This document shows positions 48,319-60,281 of a DNA stretch of 64,000 nt, one piece after another (positions within the stretch are counted from its first letter, which is position 1; each line of letters starts with the position of its first letter). The notes under the pieces were generated by a model that worked only from the letters and a program-made list of their open reading frames with translations, was not told the origin of the DNA and made no database searches. The position numbers and the translations under genes were made by a program. Source of the DNA: Stenogyne calaminthoides (taxonomy: Eukaryota > Streptophyta > Magnoliopsida > Lamiales > Lamiaceae); contig JBBCBC010000001.1 in assembly GCA_037126765.1 (NCBI GenBank), forward strand, positions 24,412,804 through 24,476,803, read 5' to 3'.

Positions 48319-48811
48319 GAAGGCAAAATAATCAAATCTAGTCCATATTTTTACTTTCTTATTAATTTTAGTACATATTTTTTTCTCTCTTCAAATATAA
48401 CATATACTTTTAGTGTCTTATTGTTTTTAGCATATATATTTTTTTCTCTCTTCAGATTTTAATTTTCATTTTATACTTAAAAACATCATGCGTCACCATT
48501 TTTGTTAATTAATCAACATCACATGGACGTCTGAGTCTAGCTATGTTGCTGATGTGCAATCATTAAAATTTATAAAATAATTTTTTTCCACATCAGCAAG
48601 AAAAGTGAACACAGACGAATGTTGTCGAAAATGATGGGCGGATATTTTTTAGTATCAAGTGAAAGTATATGTTAGATTTGGAGAGAGAAAAAGTATATGT
48701 TAAAATTTATAAGAAACTAAAAATATGTACTACTAAATTTGGAGAGAATAAAATGTGGGATAAAATTGATAAAAAGCTAAAAGTATGGACTAAATTTGAT
48801 CGTTTGCCTTC
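48319..48811. mobile_element. MITE with inverted ends (493 bases)
   Basis: The left end starts GAAGGCAAAA, and the right end is the reverse complement of GAAGGCAAACGATC. They match over about 35 bases, including TTTAGTCCATA. The inverted pairing continues inside (TTCTCTCTT and AGAGAGAAAA flanks, TTGCTGATGTG at 48549 and CACATCAGCAA at 48590), so the element can fold along most of its length. I see no clear target duplication, so it may sit at the truncation point of element D. Confidence 0.75.
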
Positions 48812-49105
48812 ATGAAGAAGTTCAGGACGAATTCGAACCATCTGACTCAGCACACCTGAGCTCACTATTTAAGAGTCATGACTCCACTCACTTTCCCAGA
48901 TCACCTACCCCACCATCACCTCAACATATTACACCCTTACCATCACCCCCCAAACAACTCACTACCCACCTACAACCTGATCAACCAGATCTTACTCAAC
49001 CATCTCAACCAGAAACAACCCAAGCCCAGATACCTGATCCAACCCCAGTTGAGACAATACACCCTGATCAACCCCCATCTCAACTGAAAATTCCACTTAT
49101 CCCAC
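48812..49105 (+). pseudogene. Third ORF of element D, Pro-rich linker part
   Basis: An open frame with SPTPPSPQHITPLPSPP and many PDQP and TQP units corresponds to the Ser/Pro-rich linker in A (about 8070-8250). It is cut at 49105 by solo LTR E and resumes at 50835. Confidence 0.68.
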
Positions 49106-50829
49106 TATTGGGGTTATACTGGAAAGTATGCTTTTACTTTGTATAACCAAACTGAATTTTCTGTCTTATTTACTGAAATAAATTATTTATCACTGATGCT
49201 TTAAATATCATTGAATGTTACATATATTTACTGCATAATTGTTCAATAAACAGTACGTGTTACATTGTAGTTAATTTAGTGATACCAGATCACAGAAGAT
49301 TAAATTAACAGTCACTTGTAACTAAAAGTACGTTGTTCACGACCTAGATGGAAACGAACAATCCATCGTGAAAGGTTGAAGTGTAAGGCTCAGATTGGTT
49401 TGTCTTGACCAAGAGATTACACTAGTGCATGACTGATGCACTGAACAGGACCTACAGGAGGATAAATTCTTCAGCACTGAACCAGGAAGAATTAGACCTC
49501 AGTGGTTCGTTATTTCTTAATCTTTGTTCCTTAAATAGGATCGTGTGTGGTTAGTAATTATTGCTTTGACTTATGACAGGTAGAGAATCAATGATATTCA
49601 ATACTTTATATCTTGGGCAATATTACTGGTCACATGCGATTGCTAAGATTTAATACGAAGAATCGTGTGCCAGTACGCTCGTTTGATTTGCCCCCTTGGG
49701 AGGTTCATAAGATTTATCATATCAAATCTTGCAAGTGAAATTTGTTTTCGGTATGGATAATAATGTTGAACCGTTCCTTGACCAAGGACAAAAGATATTA
49801 ATTAATGGAAAGCTATTTCAGTGGCTTGAATTAATTAATGGGCTAGATAATCTTAAACACGGGAAATAATAACCGGGAGCCATATTAACAGTAATATGGG
49901 TTAAGATGGATAGTGCAATATTAATTATGTAGTGGGATTAATTAATATTTATGGGCTTGAATAATATTGTGGCTCAATATTAGATATTCAAAGTCCATTA
50001 GAAGGTCCAATTTTAATTCTCCTAAAGGCCCCTCAAGTAGCCCAAAGATAATGTCCAATAACTGAAAAATGTGTTTAAAATAAAATAAATTAATGTTGCT
50101 TATTTTTCCAAAAAAAATCGAAAACAATAAAGGAAGAAAGAGAAAAGATTTTCTTGATTTTCTTGGAAATATTTTATGGAATATGTATTCTTGAAATACA
50201 AGATTATCCCATAAATTCAAGAAAAGTCAAAGATCCTATTTCTTCCCTATTTATTGGAAAATTTTCGAAAACCCCTTAATATAAGGAGGTGGGATTTTTA
50301 TGGAATATTTTAATTATGGAGAAAAGAATATATTTGATATATTCAAGATTTCTTGGAGATCAAGAAAAAGATTTTCCCATCTTATTCCTAGGGTAAAAAT
50401 CGTCCACCACCTAGTATTATAAATAGGGGATGAATTTTTCATCCCCAAGTGTAATTCCATGTGTTGGAAAAATTAGAAATCCACAAAGGTGGTGCAACAT
50501 AATTTTATTTTTCCTTTTGTTAAATTGTTCATGAATTCCTACCACCGGATTGTTGAACAAGGATAAGAGAATACTTGAGAAGACCTTTTGGTGTGTTCGT
50601 GTGAACGGGATCCATCTTCTCAACGGTTGTCACTCCGAGAGGTTAGTTCACGTAAACCCGTAGTATTTCCGCATGCGTAGGTTTTATGTTAACTGTTTAT
50701 ATGCATGATTGGTTGTTGAATTATTATTTGAATTAATATATGATTAATTCATGCTAGTAATAATTGTTAGAATTAAATTTGTATTTAAATATTCATCCTG
50801 AATAGATCCGGGCAATTAATTCCCCAACA
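49106..50829 (+). repeat. Solo LTR E (1724 bases) inside element D
   Basis: It ends CCCCAACA and starts TATTGGGG, the expected TG start changed to TA, and is flanked by CCCAC at 49101-49105 and 50830-50834. TATA box TATAAATA at 50418-50425. No internal sequence is present. The orientation is taken from the TATA box. A second, partial copy lies at 54817-55650. Confidence 0.88.
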
Positions 50830-50834
50830 CCCAC

Positions 50835-53037
50835 AACCTTCAGACAACCCATCTGCACCTCAACCCACGGAACAAACAAATATCAACCTCAATCAGATAT
50901 AGCCTTTAAACCACAAATACACCCATCTGAGCCAACTCCCTCATCTGCACCGGGTACTGAAGCAGTTGAGGAACCTGCTGAGACTACGCCTAGAGATGAT
51001 CTCTATGTCTCAATGTCTCACAACCCCTTCAACACTAAAACACTACTTGGATCTCCAGATGAAGAGAGCGCAGTGCTATACATTCTGAAGCAGCATGTAA
51101 AGGAGTATTTGCTTGAACTGTGCCCAGATTTGGTTAATCATCCTGGCCTTCAGCACAAGATTGAAGACATTGTGTTCTGGAGGGATGTGAGGTTGAAAAG
51201 CATCGAGGAGTTTCAGATCATCATGGAATCTCTAGACTCTGACTACTTTGTGGATCTGGAGATGAGATGCTTGGAGAATGCAAGAGTTGAGAGCGCAACT
51301 GAATTGGCTTATGATGATGATATCAGATGGCTAATTCATGACAGGTTTGGGATTGTCAGGGAGATTGAAGAATCAGAAGAACCTCAAGCTGATGAAGACT
51401 TTGAGGAAGCTGCCGATGAACCAGGTATGGGTGCTGCAGATGAAACCCAGCTTGGCAAGGCATCAACATCTGAACAAACTGTTGTGCTGAATGTTGATAC
51501 CTTAGATCTTATGACTTCAAAAATACAAGATAGGGTAAAAGCTTCCATTGATGCACAATTTACAACTCTCGTGGCAGATCTGATGTAGCGATTTGAAGAA
51601 GGACAGAGGAACCTGGTTGACAGAGAGAGGAAGCTAACTGTTGACAAGATCACCCACATGCATGATTCTATCCTCGGCTCTGTAATGAAACGGGTTGATC
51701 CTCTCGCTGAGAAGCTACAAATCCAGACTGCTATGCTTGGAGAGAAACAAGTTCTCTTAGAAAGTGTCTGGGGATCTTTAGAGAGGACTGACTCTTTTAT
51801 GGATATTGGTTGGAAACGATTTGAACGATCTGTTAATCAGACTAGGAAGGCCATTGAATCCGGTTTAAACAGGCTCCTGGGTCTTGCACCTACTTCTGCA
51901 AATGTTCAAATCACTCCTCTTGATGTGGAGGAACTTAAGGAGGAGATGACGAGTCAATTTCGGGCTCTGAATCTCAGACTGTCACACCTTTTTTATGCAA
52001 CCAAAAAGGGGGAAGGACAAGATCAAGAAAAACTGATGCAGATGGTAACTTTTGATGCCACGTCATCTGATAGACCTGAAGACACTCGTTCTGAAGTCAA
52101 AGTCATTCCTTCTGAAGTCACTCCTTCTGAAGAACTGAAACAAACTATGGAGCAACACAGCAAGGAGATCGAGGCTCAAGGAAAAGAAATCACTGAGCAG
52201 AAGTCAACTTTGTCGGAGGTTGTTGCGGAGTTGACAAATCGAAATTTTTCTTCTTCCGTGCGTAAAAAGGATGGAAATCGATGATCGTGCAAAAACCTTG
52301 AACTTGCTAAGAAACCACATGTAGAAGAGGATGAACAGGTCGTATATGAACAACCTCTGATAAGAAAGAAAGGCAAGGGCAAGATGATAAAATCAACTGT
52401 TGAAGCTCAAGGACAAGGTCAGATAACCTCTACCAGATCCAGAAGCCAGATGTCACCTGAGCAGATTCAAGAACAGAAAATCGGACTGAAGGTAATAGAT
52501 GCTGCCATTAAGAAACGGAAAATGGCGAAGTTTGAAGGACTTAACATCATCATACATCCGAAAAGCAAAGAAAGAATGAAGGCAACGCAGAGGATATTGA
52601 TTTGGGAAGAGAGAGCCTTTCCGGCTAATGTTAAAGACATCCTCTATGCTCGGGAAGATCTATTTCCTGAGTGGGACCAGATCAGGGCGGAATGGCTGTG
52701 TGATGTGTACATCTTGGAGATGATTCAGATTCATCAAGACCAAGTTGCTGATGATGAATTCCGGAACCGGTTAGAAATAAAGTATCCTGATTTCTACCAA
52801 ATTGTTATGAAGGGAGGGAAGATTATGTCGTTAATACCTGAAGCTCCTCCCTTCGAACAACTTCTCCCACCTCTGCATCCAGATAAGAATCTTGATCCTA
52901 TCCGGTTTAAGAAAGCCTATTATGCATTTGCAAAGAAAGGAGGGATCATCGGGAGAGACAGATTGGAACAGCTGATGCAAAGGATGTATAGACTTTTTGG
53001 TATTCCGAAAGAACTTCAAAAATTCAAGCACGTTTGA
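50835..53037 (+). pseudogene. Third ORF of element D, C-terminal two thirds
   Basis: Same frame throughout 51013-53037 except for a TAG at 51586-51588 and a pair of compensating shifts at about 52255-52300 that create a TGA at 52282. Motifs shared with A: HNPFNT, FWRDVRLKSIEEF, DDDIRWLIHDRFG, ADEPGMGAADE, VNVQITPL-like, KKGKGKM, SQMTPEQ/SQMSPEQ, MSLIPEAPPFE and FGIPKELQ. The natural stop is TGA at 53035-53037, about 185 bases before the polypurine tract. The clear protein similarity over about 670 codons to A shows this ORF belongs to the family. Function unknown. Confidence 0.82.
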
Positions 53038-53234
53038 AGAAGACATCTTAGTATCAGATGATAGGTATTTTCTGTAATCTCACATCCATCTTAATAAAAT
53101 ATCTTATCATTTTCTGATTCTAAGACAATGCCTCATTGTCTTCTGATATGTGCATTTTATCTTATTATCTGCATTTCATTCATGTCATTTGTTTTTCTGA
53201 TTAAGTGTATTGGTTCCATCAAAAATGGGGAAAT

Positions 53235-54816
53235 TGTTGGGAAATGTGTATTGAGTTTTGATGGAAGTTCCAAAATAGATTGTAATAGGACCAGTCAGAC
53301 CTGTTAGCTGACTGATGACTTAGAATCAATATAGGATGACCAGCTGAAATGTATAGACAGCTGATGTATAAGATAGGACACATATTGAGGGGGAACTCAA
53401 TATGTATAGGTCAGGTCAGAAGATCAGAAGACAGGTATAGGTCAGAAGACAAGACAAAGTCAGAAGACCAGACAAAGTCAGAAGACTAGACGAGTCATAA
53501 GACAAGACAAGGTTAGAAGATCAGACGATCAGATAGTCAGATGATCAGATGAAGATATGAAGCCAAAAATTTCAGAAAACCAAGACCAGAAGACCTACAT
53601 CATCCGAGTCTGCTAGTTGAGCTAAGACAACTTGCACCAGAAGACTCTATCAGGTAGACTGATCAGTTTATCTGATCAGGTCAGCTCACACCAGGTGTCA
53701 ACTGATGTTACACCAGTCATACGTTGTTGATCTGAACAAGAAGAATGTCAACTTTAGTTGGTAGAACAAACACTGAAAAGTGTACCTGTTAACCAATGAG
53801 AACAAGACACGTATGTACGGAGCTGACAATGCGGGATTCAGCGTTGCATAGTCAAACGACTATAAAGGACAACTATTCACGTTTTCGGCCATGCCGTTCC
53901 TGAAGCACGACACTTCAATCCTGCAACCTACCAAAAATAGACTAAAATTCTAATTGCTCTCCAACGGCTCTTTGATTTTGAGGTCTATAAATATGGGATT
54001 GCTCTTCATAGTGAAGACACGGAAATTATCATCAAGCTCAAGCTATAGCAAAATTTCCGCACGAAGAACACAAAATTCAAGTTTACTTTATAAGTGTTCA
54101 TCCCATTAGTTCTTAGCATAGAAATCTCATCCTCTAGCTTTAGGCTACATAAATACTAGGATAGATTTTCAGTTGGAACAACAACAAATCTTACTCAAAC
54201 CCAAAAGTTAGGTTAAGTTTGTTTAGCAAGATTTCAGACTAGGGTTTCTAGTTCTGATTTCTGGGATCGGTTGAGTGAGAACTCTTGAAACATCTGTTGG
54301 CTGTAATGTGTAGGACTAACACAATAAACTAAGTCCAGTTGGTTAAGTTGGTGCCCCTTGTGATAGGGAAGAGTGGACGTAGGACTGGTTGTCCGAACCA
54401 CTATAAAAATCTTGTGTGCATTTACTTGTTCTTAATTGCTTTACACTATTGCACACAACTGGTTTAAAACTGCATACATATTCTGAGTTAGGATCATCAG
54501 GTCAAGCAATTGATCGTCGGTCCGGGCTTTGATAAAGATAGTCACGGTGATTGAAAAAAGACATTTTAAATCGATTTGATAAAACCGGGTTTTTCACACG
54601 GGTTATAACTAGTTTTTCCAAGACATCGTTAAACCGATAGACACCGAACCGATCCGCCACTGCGCGACAAGAAGTTCGATATCATCCCAAACCGATTCAC
54701 TCAAGACTCGATCAGCAACCTGCCATCACACCTGATCTTGCACAAAAAGTTTTCAGAAGTCTATTCACCCCTCCCCTCTAGACTTCTGCCCTCACAAAAC
54801 CCGTTCGGGACCTACA
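53235..54816 (+). repeat. 3' LTR of element D (1582 bases)
   Basis: TGTTGGGAAA to GGGACCTACA. TATA box TATAAATA at 53986-53993. It holds a run of short GTCAGAAGAC-type repeats (about 53440-53530), the counterpart of the 18-base array in A. 54500-54720 shows the CAG/CTG replacement pattern. Confidence 0.92.
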
Positions 54817-55650
54817 GTATGAATGAATGTTATATATATTTACTGCATACCTATTCAATAAATAGTATGTGTTACATTGTAGTTAATTGGGTGATACCAG
54901 ATCACGGAAGATCAAATTAACAGTTCCTCGTAACTAAGTACAAAGTTCACAACCTAGATGGAAATGAACAATCCATCGTGAAAGGTTGAAGTGTAAAGTT
55001 CAGAATGGCTTGTCTTGGCCAAGAGATTACACTAGTGCATTATGATGCGCTGAATAGGACCTGCAGGAGGATAAATTCTTCAGCACTGAATATAGAAGAA
55101 TTAGACCTCAGTGGTTCGTTATTTCTTAATCTCCGTTCCTTAAATAGGATCGTGTGAAATTAATTACTATTGCTTTGACTTATGCTGGGAAGAGAATCAA
55201 CGTGATTCGATACCTTATATCTTGGGCAATATTATTGATTACACGCATTTATTGCTAAGATTTAATAATGAGAATCATGTGCAAAACGACTTGCTTGATT
55301 TGTCCCCTTGGTGGGCTCAGAATATTTATCATACCAAATCTTGCAAGTGGAAATTTATTTCCGGTATGGATAATAATGTTGAGACGTCTTTACTCCAATG
55401 ACAAATATATTAATTAATATAAAGTCTGTTCAGTGGCCTAATTAATTAGTGGACTGAGATAATCTTAAACACGGGAAATAATGACCGGGAGCCATATTAT
55501 TGTGAAGTCGTAATATGGATTAAGATGGATAGTTCAATATTAATTTTATAGTGGAGTAAATTAATATTAATGGGCTTGAATAATATTTTGGCTAAATATT
55601 AAAGTTTCATAGCATATTGGAGGTCCAATCTTAATTCTCCTAAACACATT
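54817..55650 (+). repeat. Fragment of an E-type LTR
   Basis: Nearly collinear with 49212-50027 (GTGTTACATTGTAGTTAATT, CCATCGTGAAAGGTTGAAG, ACACGGGAAATAAT). The first about 105 bases and the second half of the LTR are missing. Confidence 0.85.
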
Positions 55651-56029
55651 GAATACTTTTAAATTTTTGTAAAATAATATTTTTTTTCTATCGAGTATGT
55701 CATAGGTAAATAATCAAATTTGCCGAACAGTAAGTGTATCAAGTCAGTAACAGAATATAGAGCTCTTTAATTTATTATTAAGTTGTTACATTACATTCTA
55801 ATCATTTTAAATGTATTAGGCCAAAAAATGTTCTTTATAAACTTATTACAAATTGTAATTATTTGTTATTCTAAAAACATAATGTGAGATTTCTATAAAT
55901 AATTAATCAAATTTAATTGTGGTGTTGGATACACTATCTGAATGTGTATCTTTGCATCATTAGCGCGAAGGGCGCCAAGTTAAAATTTTCTTGATTAATT
56001 TGATAACAAGCTTTTTTTTCGAACCATGA
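55651..56029. other. AT-rich non-coding DNA
   Basis: No gene. A GC-rich island AGCGCGAAGGGCGCCAAG at about 55962 stands out from the AT-rich surroundings. I cannot assign it. Confidence 0.5.
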
Positions 56030-56920
56030 AATATCATCCTCAACAAATGCCCCCACTGACAAACTTGTTTTCTTGTTTGTGGTGTTAGTTAGTGTATCAA
56101 ATTTATGGCTCTGGCGTCAATTGAAAGTGTGTGTTTCTCATTTTCAGCGTGTTGTCAGAAATGTTATGCAACATACACGATAATATATAACATCGGAAGA
56201 CTTAAAACGCTTAAAAAAGAATTTTAAAATTTTGTATAAACTTAATTCAATCTATACGAGCCTCATGGCTAAAAACTTCACTATAACGAGTAGCGACACA
56301 AACAAGGATCTTTTACAAGACCCTAAAGAGGTATAGTGTAAACACACATTTCCCTAAACATTCTTTCTACAAGTATGACTAGTGATCTTATTCGACCTAA
56401 CATTCAAGATAAAAAGATACAATGCTGATTGGAATATTGGAATATATTCGACCAGCACAAACCAATATTACCGACCCACACACTTCTAGATGCACTAAGC
56501 ACTCGATAGGTTGTGTCTTGGATACTATCTTCGATTTTGGAGAAGATAAATTGGGACATCGATCTTGTTCACTTTTGAAGTCCAATGCAGCGTCTATACA
56601 TAATTTTGAAGTCCAATGCAGCGTCTATATATAGAGCATGAATCCAACTGCATTGTTCCACCCACTAAGCTCGGTTTGGACAACCTAGAAAGTCTCCATA
56701 GACCACTCCACGATCTTTTGTAACTACCCATTATCTCCACTCTCACTCTTACAAACTGCAACCGCTTGACTAGATAACCAACAAATCGTCAACCTGCAAT
56801 GTTAAAAACACAGAGAAGAACATCTATTAAATCGGAGTTAGTGTTAGAAGAAATGACAAATTTAGATGTTGTTCTGAATGTTATTCAACATGTGAAATAA
56901 TATAGATCACAACATCAATA
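56030..56920 (-). mobile_element. Remnant of a C-family element: LTR, primer site and short leader
   Basis: 56122-56920 is a diverged antisense copy of the C LTR (about 800 bases; start ending in ACAACATCAATA at 56920). Next to it, after the same two-base spacer, 56107-56119 is the primer site reading TGACGCCAGAGCC on the minus strand, followed by AAATTTGATACACTAA as in C (19597-19614). The rest of the element is missing. An 18-20 base duplication (TTTTGAAGTCCAATGCAGCG at 56573 and 56603) sits near the TATATATA box (56626). Confidence 0.85.
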
Positions 56921-57240
56921 TTTTCTAATTAAATTAAAAAGAACTACCATTTGATTCAGAAAAACAACCAAAATATATTGAAAAAAACAAGGTAAGCCAA
57001 AGTGGGCTTTGTTAGGAAAATTAAATAAAAAGAATTAATTACACACCTCTCCGAAGTTAGGACTTTTAGATGAGATAAAATTTGTTTAAGTTTTACATGT
57101 GTGTATTGGTCTTTTAAATTTTTGCATTGTTCCATTATTTTATGATGATTTTTCTTTAATAGGTAACATACGTTTTTGGCAGAAGGTCAAAGAGGATGGA
57201 AAGTGGGACATATGATGAGAATCAAACGATGGAATATTGT
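56921..57240. other. AT-rich non-coding DNA
   Basis: Nothing recognised. The last bases lead into the target duplication GATGGAAC (57241-57248). Confidence 0.55.
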
Positions 57241-57689
57241 GATGGAACCGGAGTCAGGATTTTAGTCCGGGGCCCAATTTATAATAAAATATAATTAAAT
57301 GTATTTTTGAATTATATATATATTTGAAAATTATTTGGACTAAATATATTTATATTAATTGAGTTAAATACACATATATATACATACTAGTTCGTATACC
57401 AGCGTATTACGCGAGGTTGAAATAATTTTGATGTTATAAAAGAAACTCTAATATTATTTTCATTTATTTATTATAAAAAAATTCGCAATTCGAAAAGAAT
57501 ATTATGATATTTCGCTTGACGATTTGGACAAATAGTCAGTATGTTATAGGAAGAAAATTAAAAAAAAAATCAATAGGACCATTATCAAAAGTGACAGTTA
57601 TAGTGCGGAAAAAAAAATCTTTAAATAAATAAAGTATAGTGACCTAATAACAACACAACATATATTTGAAGATGTATGATTGCTATATC

Positions 57690-58191
57690 CAGTGTTTTCA
57701 AAAACCGGTTGAACCGCCCGGTTGAACCGGTCGAACCGTGAACCGCTCATGTCGCCGGTTCAATTACTCCTTAAAAACGGTTAATTCAATTTTATTATTT
57801 TTATTATTTATTAAATCACTTTTTTTTATTTTTTTATTATTTTTTTCTAAATATCTCTATATAATGTTATTGTTTTTATCTCAATATCATTTTCTCTCAA
57901 ATAAATTCATTCACAAGTCATTAATTTCATTTAATCTCTTTATCGTCGTCACATATTGTGTGGAATTAATCCACAACGCCATCATCTTTGGTCTCCAAAC
58001 TCTATTGTATTTATTTTAATATAAGATTTATAAGTTATAAATTAGTATAATTTTAATATTTTATGAATAAATATTTATTTTTAATGTAACATACAAAATA
58101 TTAAAAGAAATATGCATAAATCAATTTAACGGTTGAACCGGCAACCGATGCCTAGACCGGTTTGATCACCGGTTCGGTTATGAAAACACTG
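57690..58191. mobile_element. hAT-type MITE (502 bases)
   Basis: Starts CAGTGTTTTCAAAAACCGG and ends with the reverse complement of CAGTGTTTTCATAACCGAAC. Flanked by the 8-base duplication GCTATATC (57682-57689 and 58192-58199). Subterminal CCGGTT and AACCGG words repeat on both sides. These are the hallmarks of hAT MITEs. The internal AT-rich ORF (57738-58019) is not a gene. Confidence 0.94.
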
Positions 58192-58385
58192 GCTATATCA
58201 ATGAATTTGATGAGAAAAATAAAATCAATAAAGGTAAAACTTTAATACAGTCATCAAAGTGGCAAGAGGTTTGCGATTGCTTTTGGAAGACTTTCTCACG
58301 CTTATCACTAATACAAAAATTATCCATCTAAAGGCAAGTGCATCATCACGTTCACTCGAGCAATCTCATTTAATGAACGTTTATA

Positions 58386-58870
58386 ACGAATTCATAACTC
58401 AAATTATTTATCTCAATATTCACTGTAATATATACAAAACATAAATAAAATACTAAAATCAAATTAAATAGAACAAATCAGAAGAAGCTCCTTCACAATT
58501 ATTTCAACACTCAAATTATTTACCTCAATACTCCGTCCAATATAAAAAAACTTCATGCGATATACAAAATAATTATATAATTGCAATAAATATTTGTAAC
58601 CAATTCATAACTCAAATTATTTACCTCAATACTCCCTGCAATATAAAATAATAAAATCAGATTATATATACAACACAAAACCAATTTAGAAGTTTCATAA
58701 AATTATAAACGAATTCATAACTCAAATTACTTACCTCAATACTCACTGCAATATATACAAAACGTGAATATTAATTGTTATGAACAAATTAGAAGAAACT
58801 CATTCACAATTAATTCAACACTCAAATTACTTACTATAATACTTCCTGCAATATACAAAAGAAAATTAAA
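58386..58870. repeat. Five-copy tandem repeat, period about 95-115 bases
   Basis: Each unit contains ACTCAAATTATTTACCTCAA, then TACTCCCTGCAATATA with variations. Units start near 58386, 58500, 58604, 58708 and 58805. They lie within the hAT-like element and differ by several substitutions each. Confidence 0.8.
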
Positions 58871-59506
58871 TTAATAAATTCATCAAATTAGAAGAATCGT
58901 TATGAGGAGAAATACAATAGCTGAAAACTAAAAGACACGCCCTCAAAACAATTCACACTAAAGCAACATATTGAAAAAAAGAAAGAAAAAAAATAAACAA
59001 AACAAAACAAATAATCACCTTAATTGAACCCTCAACTTGAATGAGAAGTGAATATAGGCTTGTGGGTGTGAGGATCTTATATAAAATCTTTATATATGAA
59101 TATAATAAAAAAATGATTTAATTTAATTAGATATACTTAATTTAAATAACTTTTAATGAAAGTGCACGATTTTAAAACGAAATAATCTGGTTGAATTGGG
59201 TTTTGCGTAGACTGACGTGATTCCGCCACATAGGTTGAATCAGGTTTACCAACATATAATATTAAGATATTTAAAATGTGAATTATACATATTCATTTCT
59301 CTTTTTCGCTCCCTCCTTTTCACCTGAAGGATAATAAGAAAATATGGCACACTTGCATTATACGTTTTCACAGTGAGACGGAGTATAATCTGAACATTGT
59401 CGCTTTAACACGTTGAGAAGATGGATGTTGATTTGTGTTAAGTTGTACCCGTCTCATATATGATACCGTCTTATACGAATTTTTGTCTAACCTCATCAAA
59501 TTAATA

Positions 59507-59751
59507 CTCTCTCCGTTCCATAGTTAATGGTAAAGTACCCAAAAAGTACATATTCATTAATCTAACTAACACCCTCTCAATAACAACTTATTTACACAAA
59601 ATCTCACTCACTTTATCACTAATAAAATGTACTTTATCTTTACAATAAAGTTGAATTTACATATCTATCTTCAATATTTTATCACTTTATCACTATTCTA
59701 TTAAATTAGCATAAAACAATAAAAAATCATTTAACTATGAGATGAAGGGAG
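59507..59751. mobile_element. Stowaway MITE (245 bases)
   Basis: Ends CTCTCTCCGTTCCATAGTTA and the reverse complement of CTCCCTTCATCTCATAGTTA, flanked by TA (59505-59506 and 59752-59753). The CTCCCTCCGT-type end and TA target are typical of Tc1/mariner-derived MITEs. Confidence 0.9.
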
Positions 59752-59850
59752 TAATAAATAATTATAAAAAATATATACATAAAAAAAATTTGCGGGGCTA
59801 GGGGGCCCAGTGACCCCTTGCCCCAACACAACTTCGCCCCTGGATGGAAC

Positions 59851-60276
59851 AAAAGACTGAATCCCGAGTTTGTCAAGTTCGTGCTCTTTGAATTCATGAT
59901 TTTCCGTATCTTGGAAGAATGGTTTTTTTTTTTTTAACATATAAAATCTATTACTTTCGATTTACCTTATTCACTCTTCATTTTAAAGTAGATTCACAAT
60001 TATCTGTACAACAGAAGAAATAAACAAGTTACATGGCTAAAGTTCACACTTGACATCTGAAATGCATGGTTTCAAGATGTAAACGTCAGGACCAATATAG
60101 ATTTGATTGAATCGCTTTTTATGTACATATGTTTCGTCATATAGTACATTCTTTAAATTTTAATATGTATATATAAAATAAAGATGGTTAGGTATTTTAA
60201 TTTTATGCATGTCACGTCTAAATAATGAATTATTATACGTAACATGAAGTTAGAAAATAAATAATTCAATGTGAAT
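59851..60276. other. AT-rich non-coding DNA
   Basis: No gene or repeat recognised, apart from a T-run at about 59922-59935. Confidence 0.55.
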
Positions 60277-60281
60277 GTTTT

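Larger units (their letters stand above)
48812..54816 (+). mobile_element. Element D, 5'-truncated copy of the A/B family
   Basis: It retains only part of the third ORF, the polypurine tract (53221-53234) and one LTR (53235-54816). The gag-pol part and the other LTR are absent. It is interrupted by solo LTR E (49106-50829). The DNA directly to the right is a fragment of an E-type LTR, so D probably inserted into such an LTR and a later deletion removed the left part of both. Confidence 0.82.
57249..59842. mobile_element. hAT-like non-autonomous DNA element (about 2.6 kb with insertions)
   Basis: Flanked by the 8-base duplication GATGGAAC (57241-57248 and 59843-59850), as hAT elements make. 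The ends are GC-rich in an AT-rich setting: left CGGAGTCAGG, then AGTCCGGGGCCCAA; right GGGGGCCCAGTGACC, then CTTCGCCCCTG. The inverted ends match poorly, so the left terminus may have lost bases. No transposase is seen. It contains an hAT MITE, a tandem array and a stowaway MITE. Confidence 0.62.

Noticed and set aside
48796..49146. Pro-rich host protein gene
   Set aside because: The sequence matches in style and position the Pro-rich linker of the third ORF in A, and it continues after the solo LTR at 50835.
57738..58019. 93-codon ORF rich in Phe and Leu, a possible membrane protein
   Set aside because: It is entirely inside an hAT MITE defined by inverted ends and target duplication. The hydrophobicity comes from T-rich DNA.
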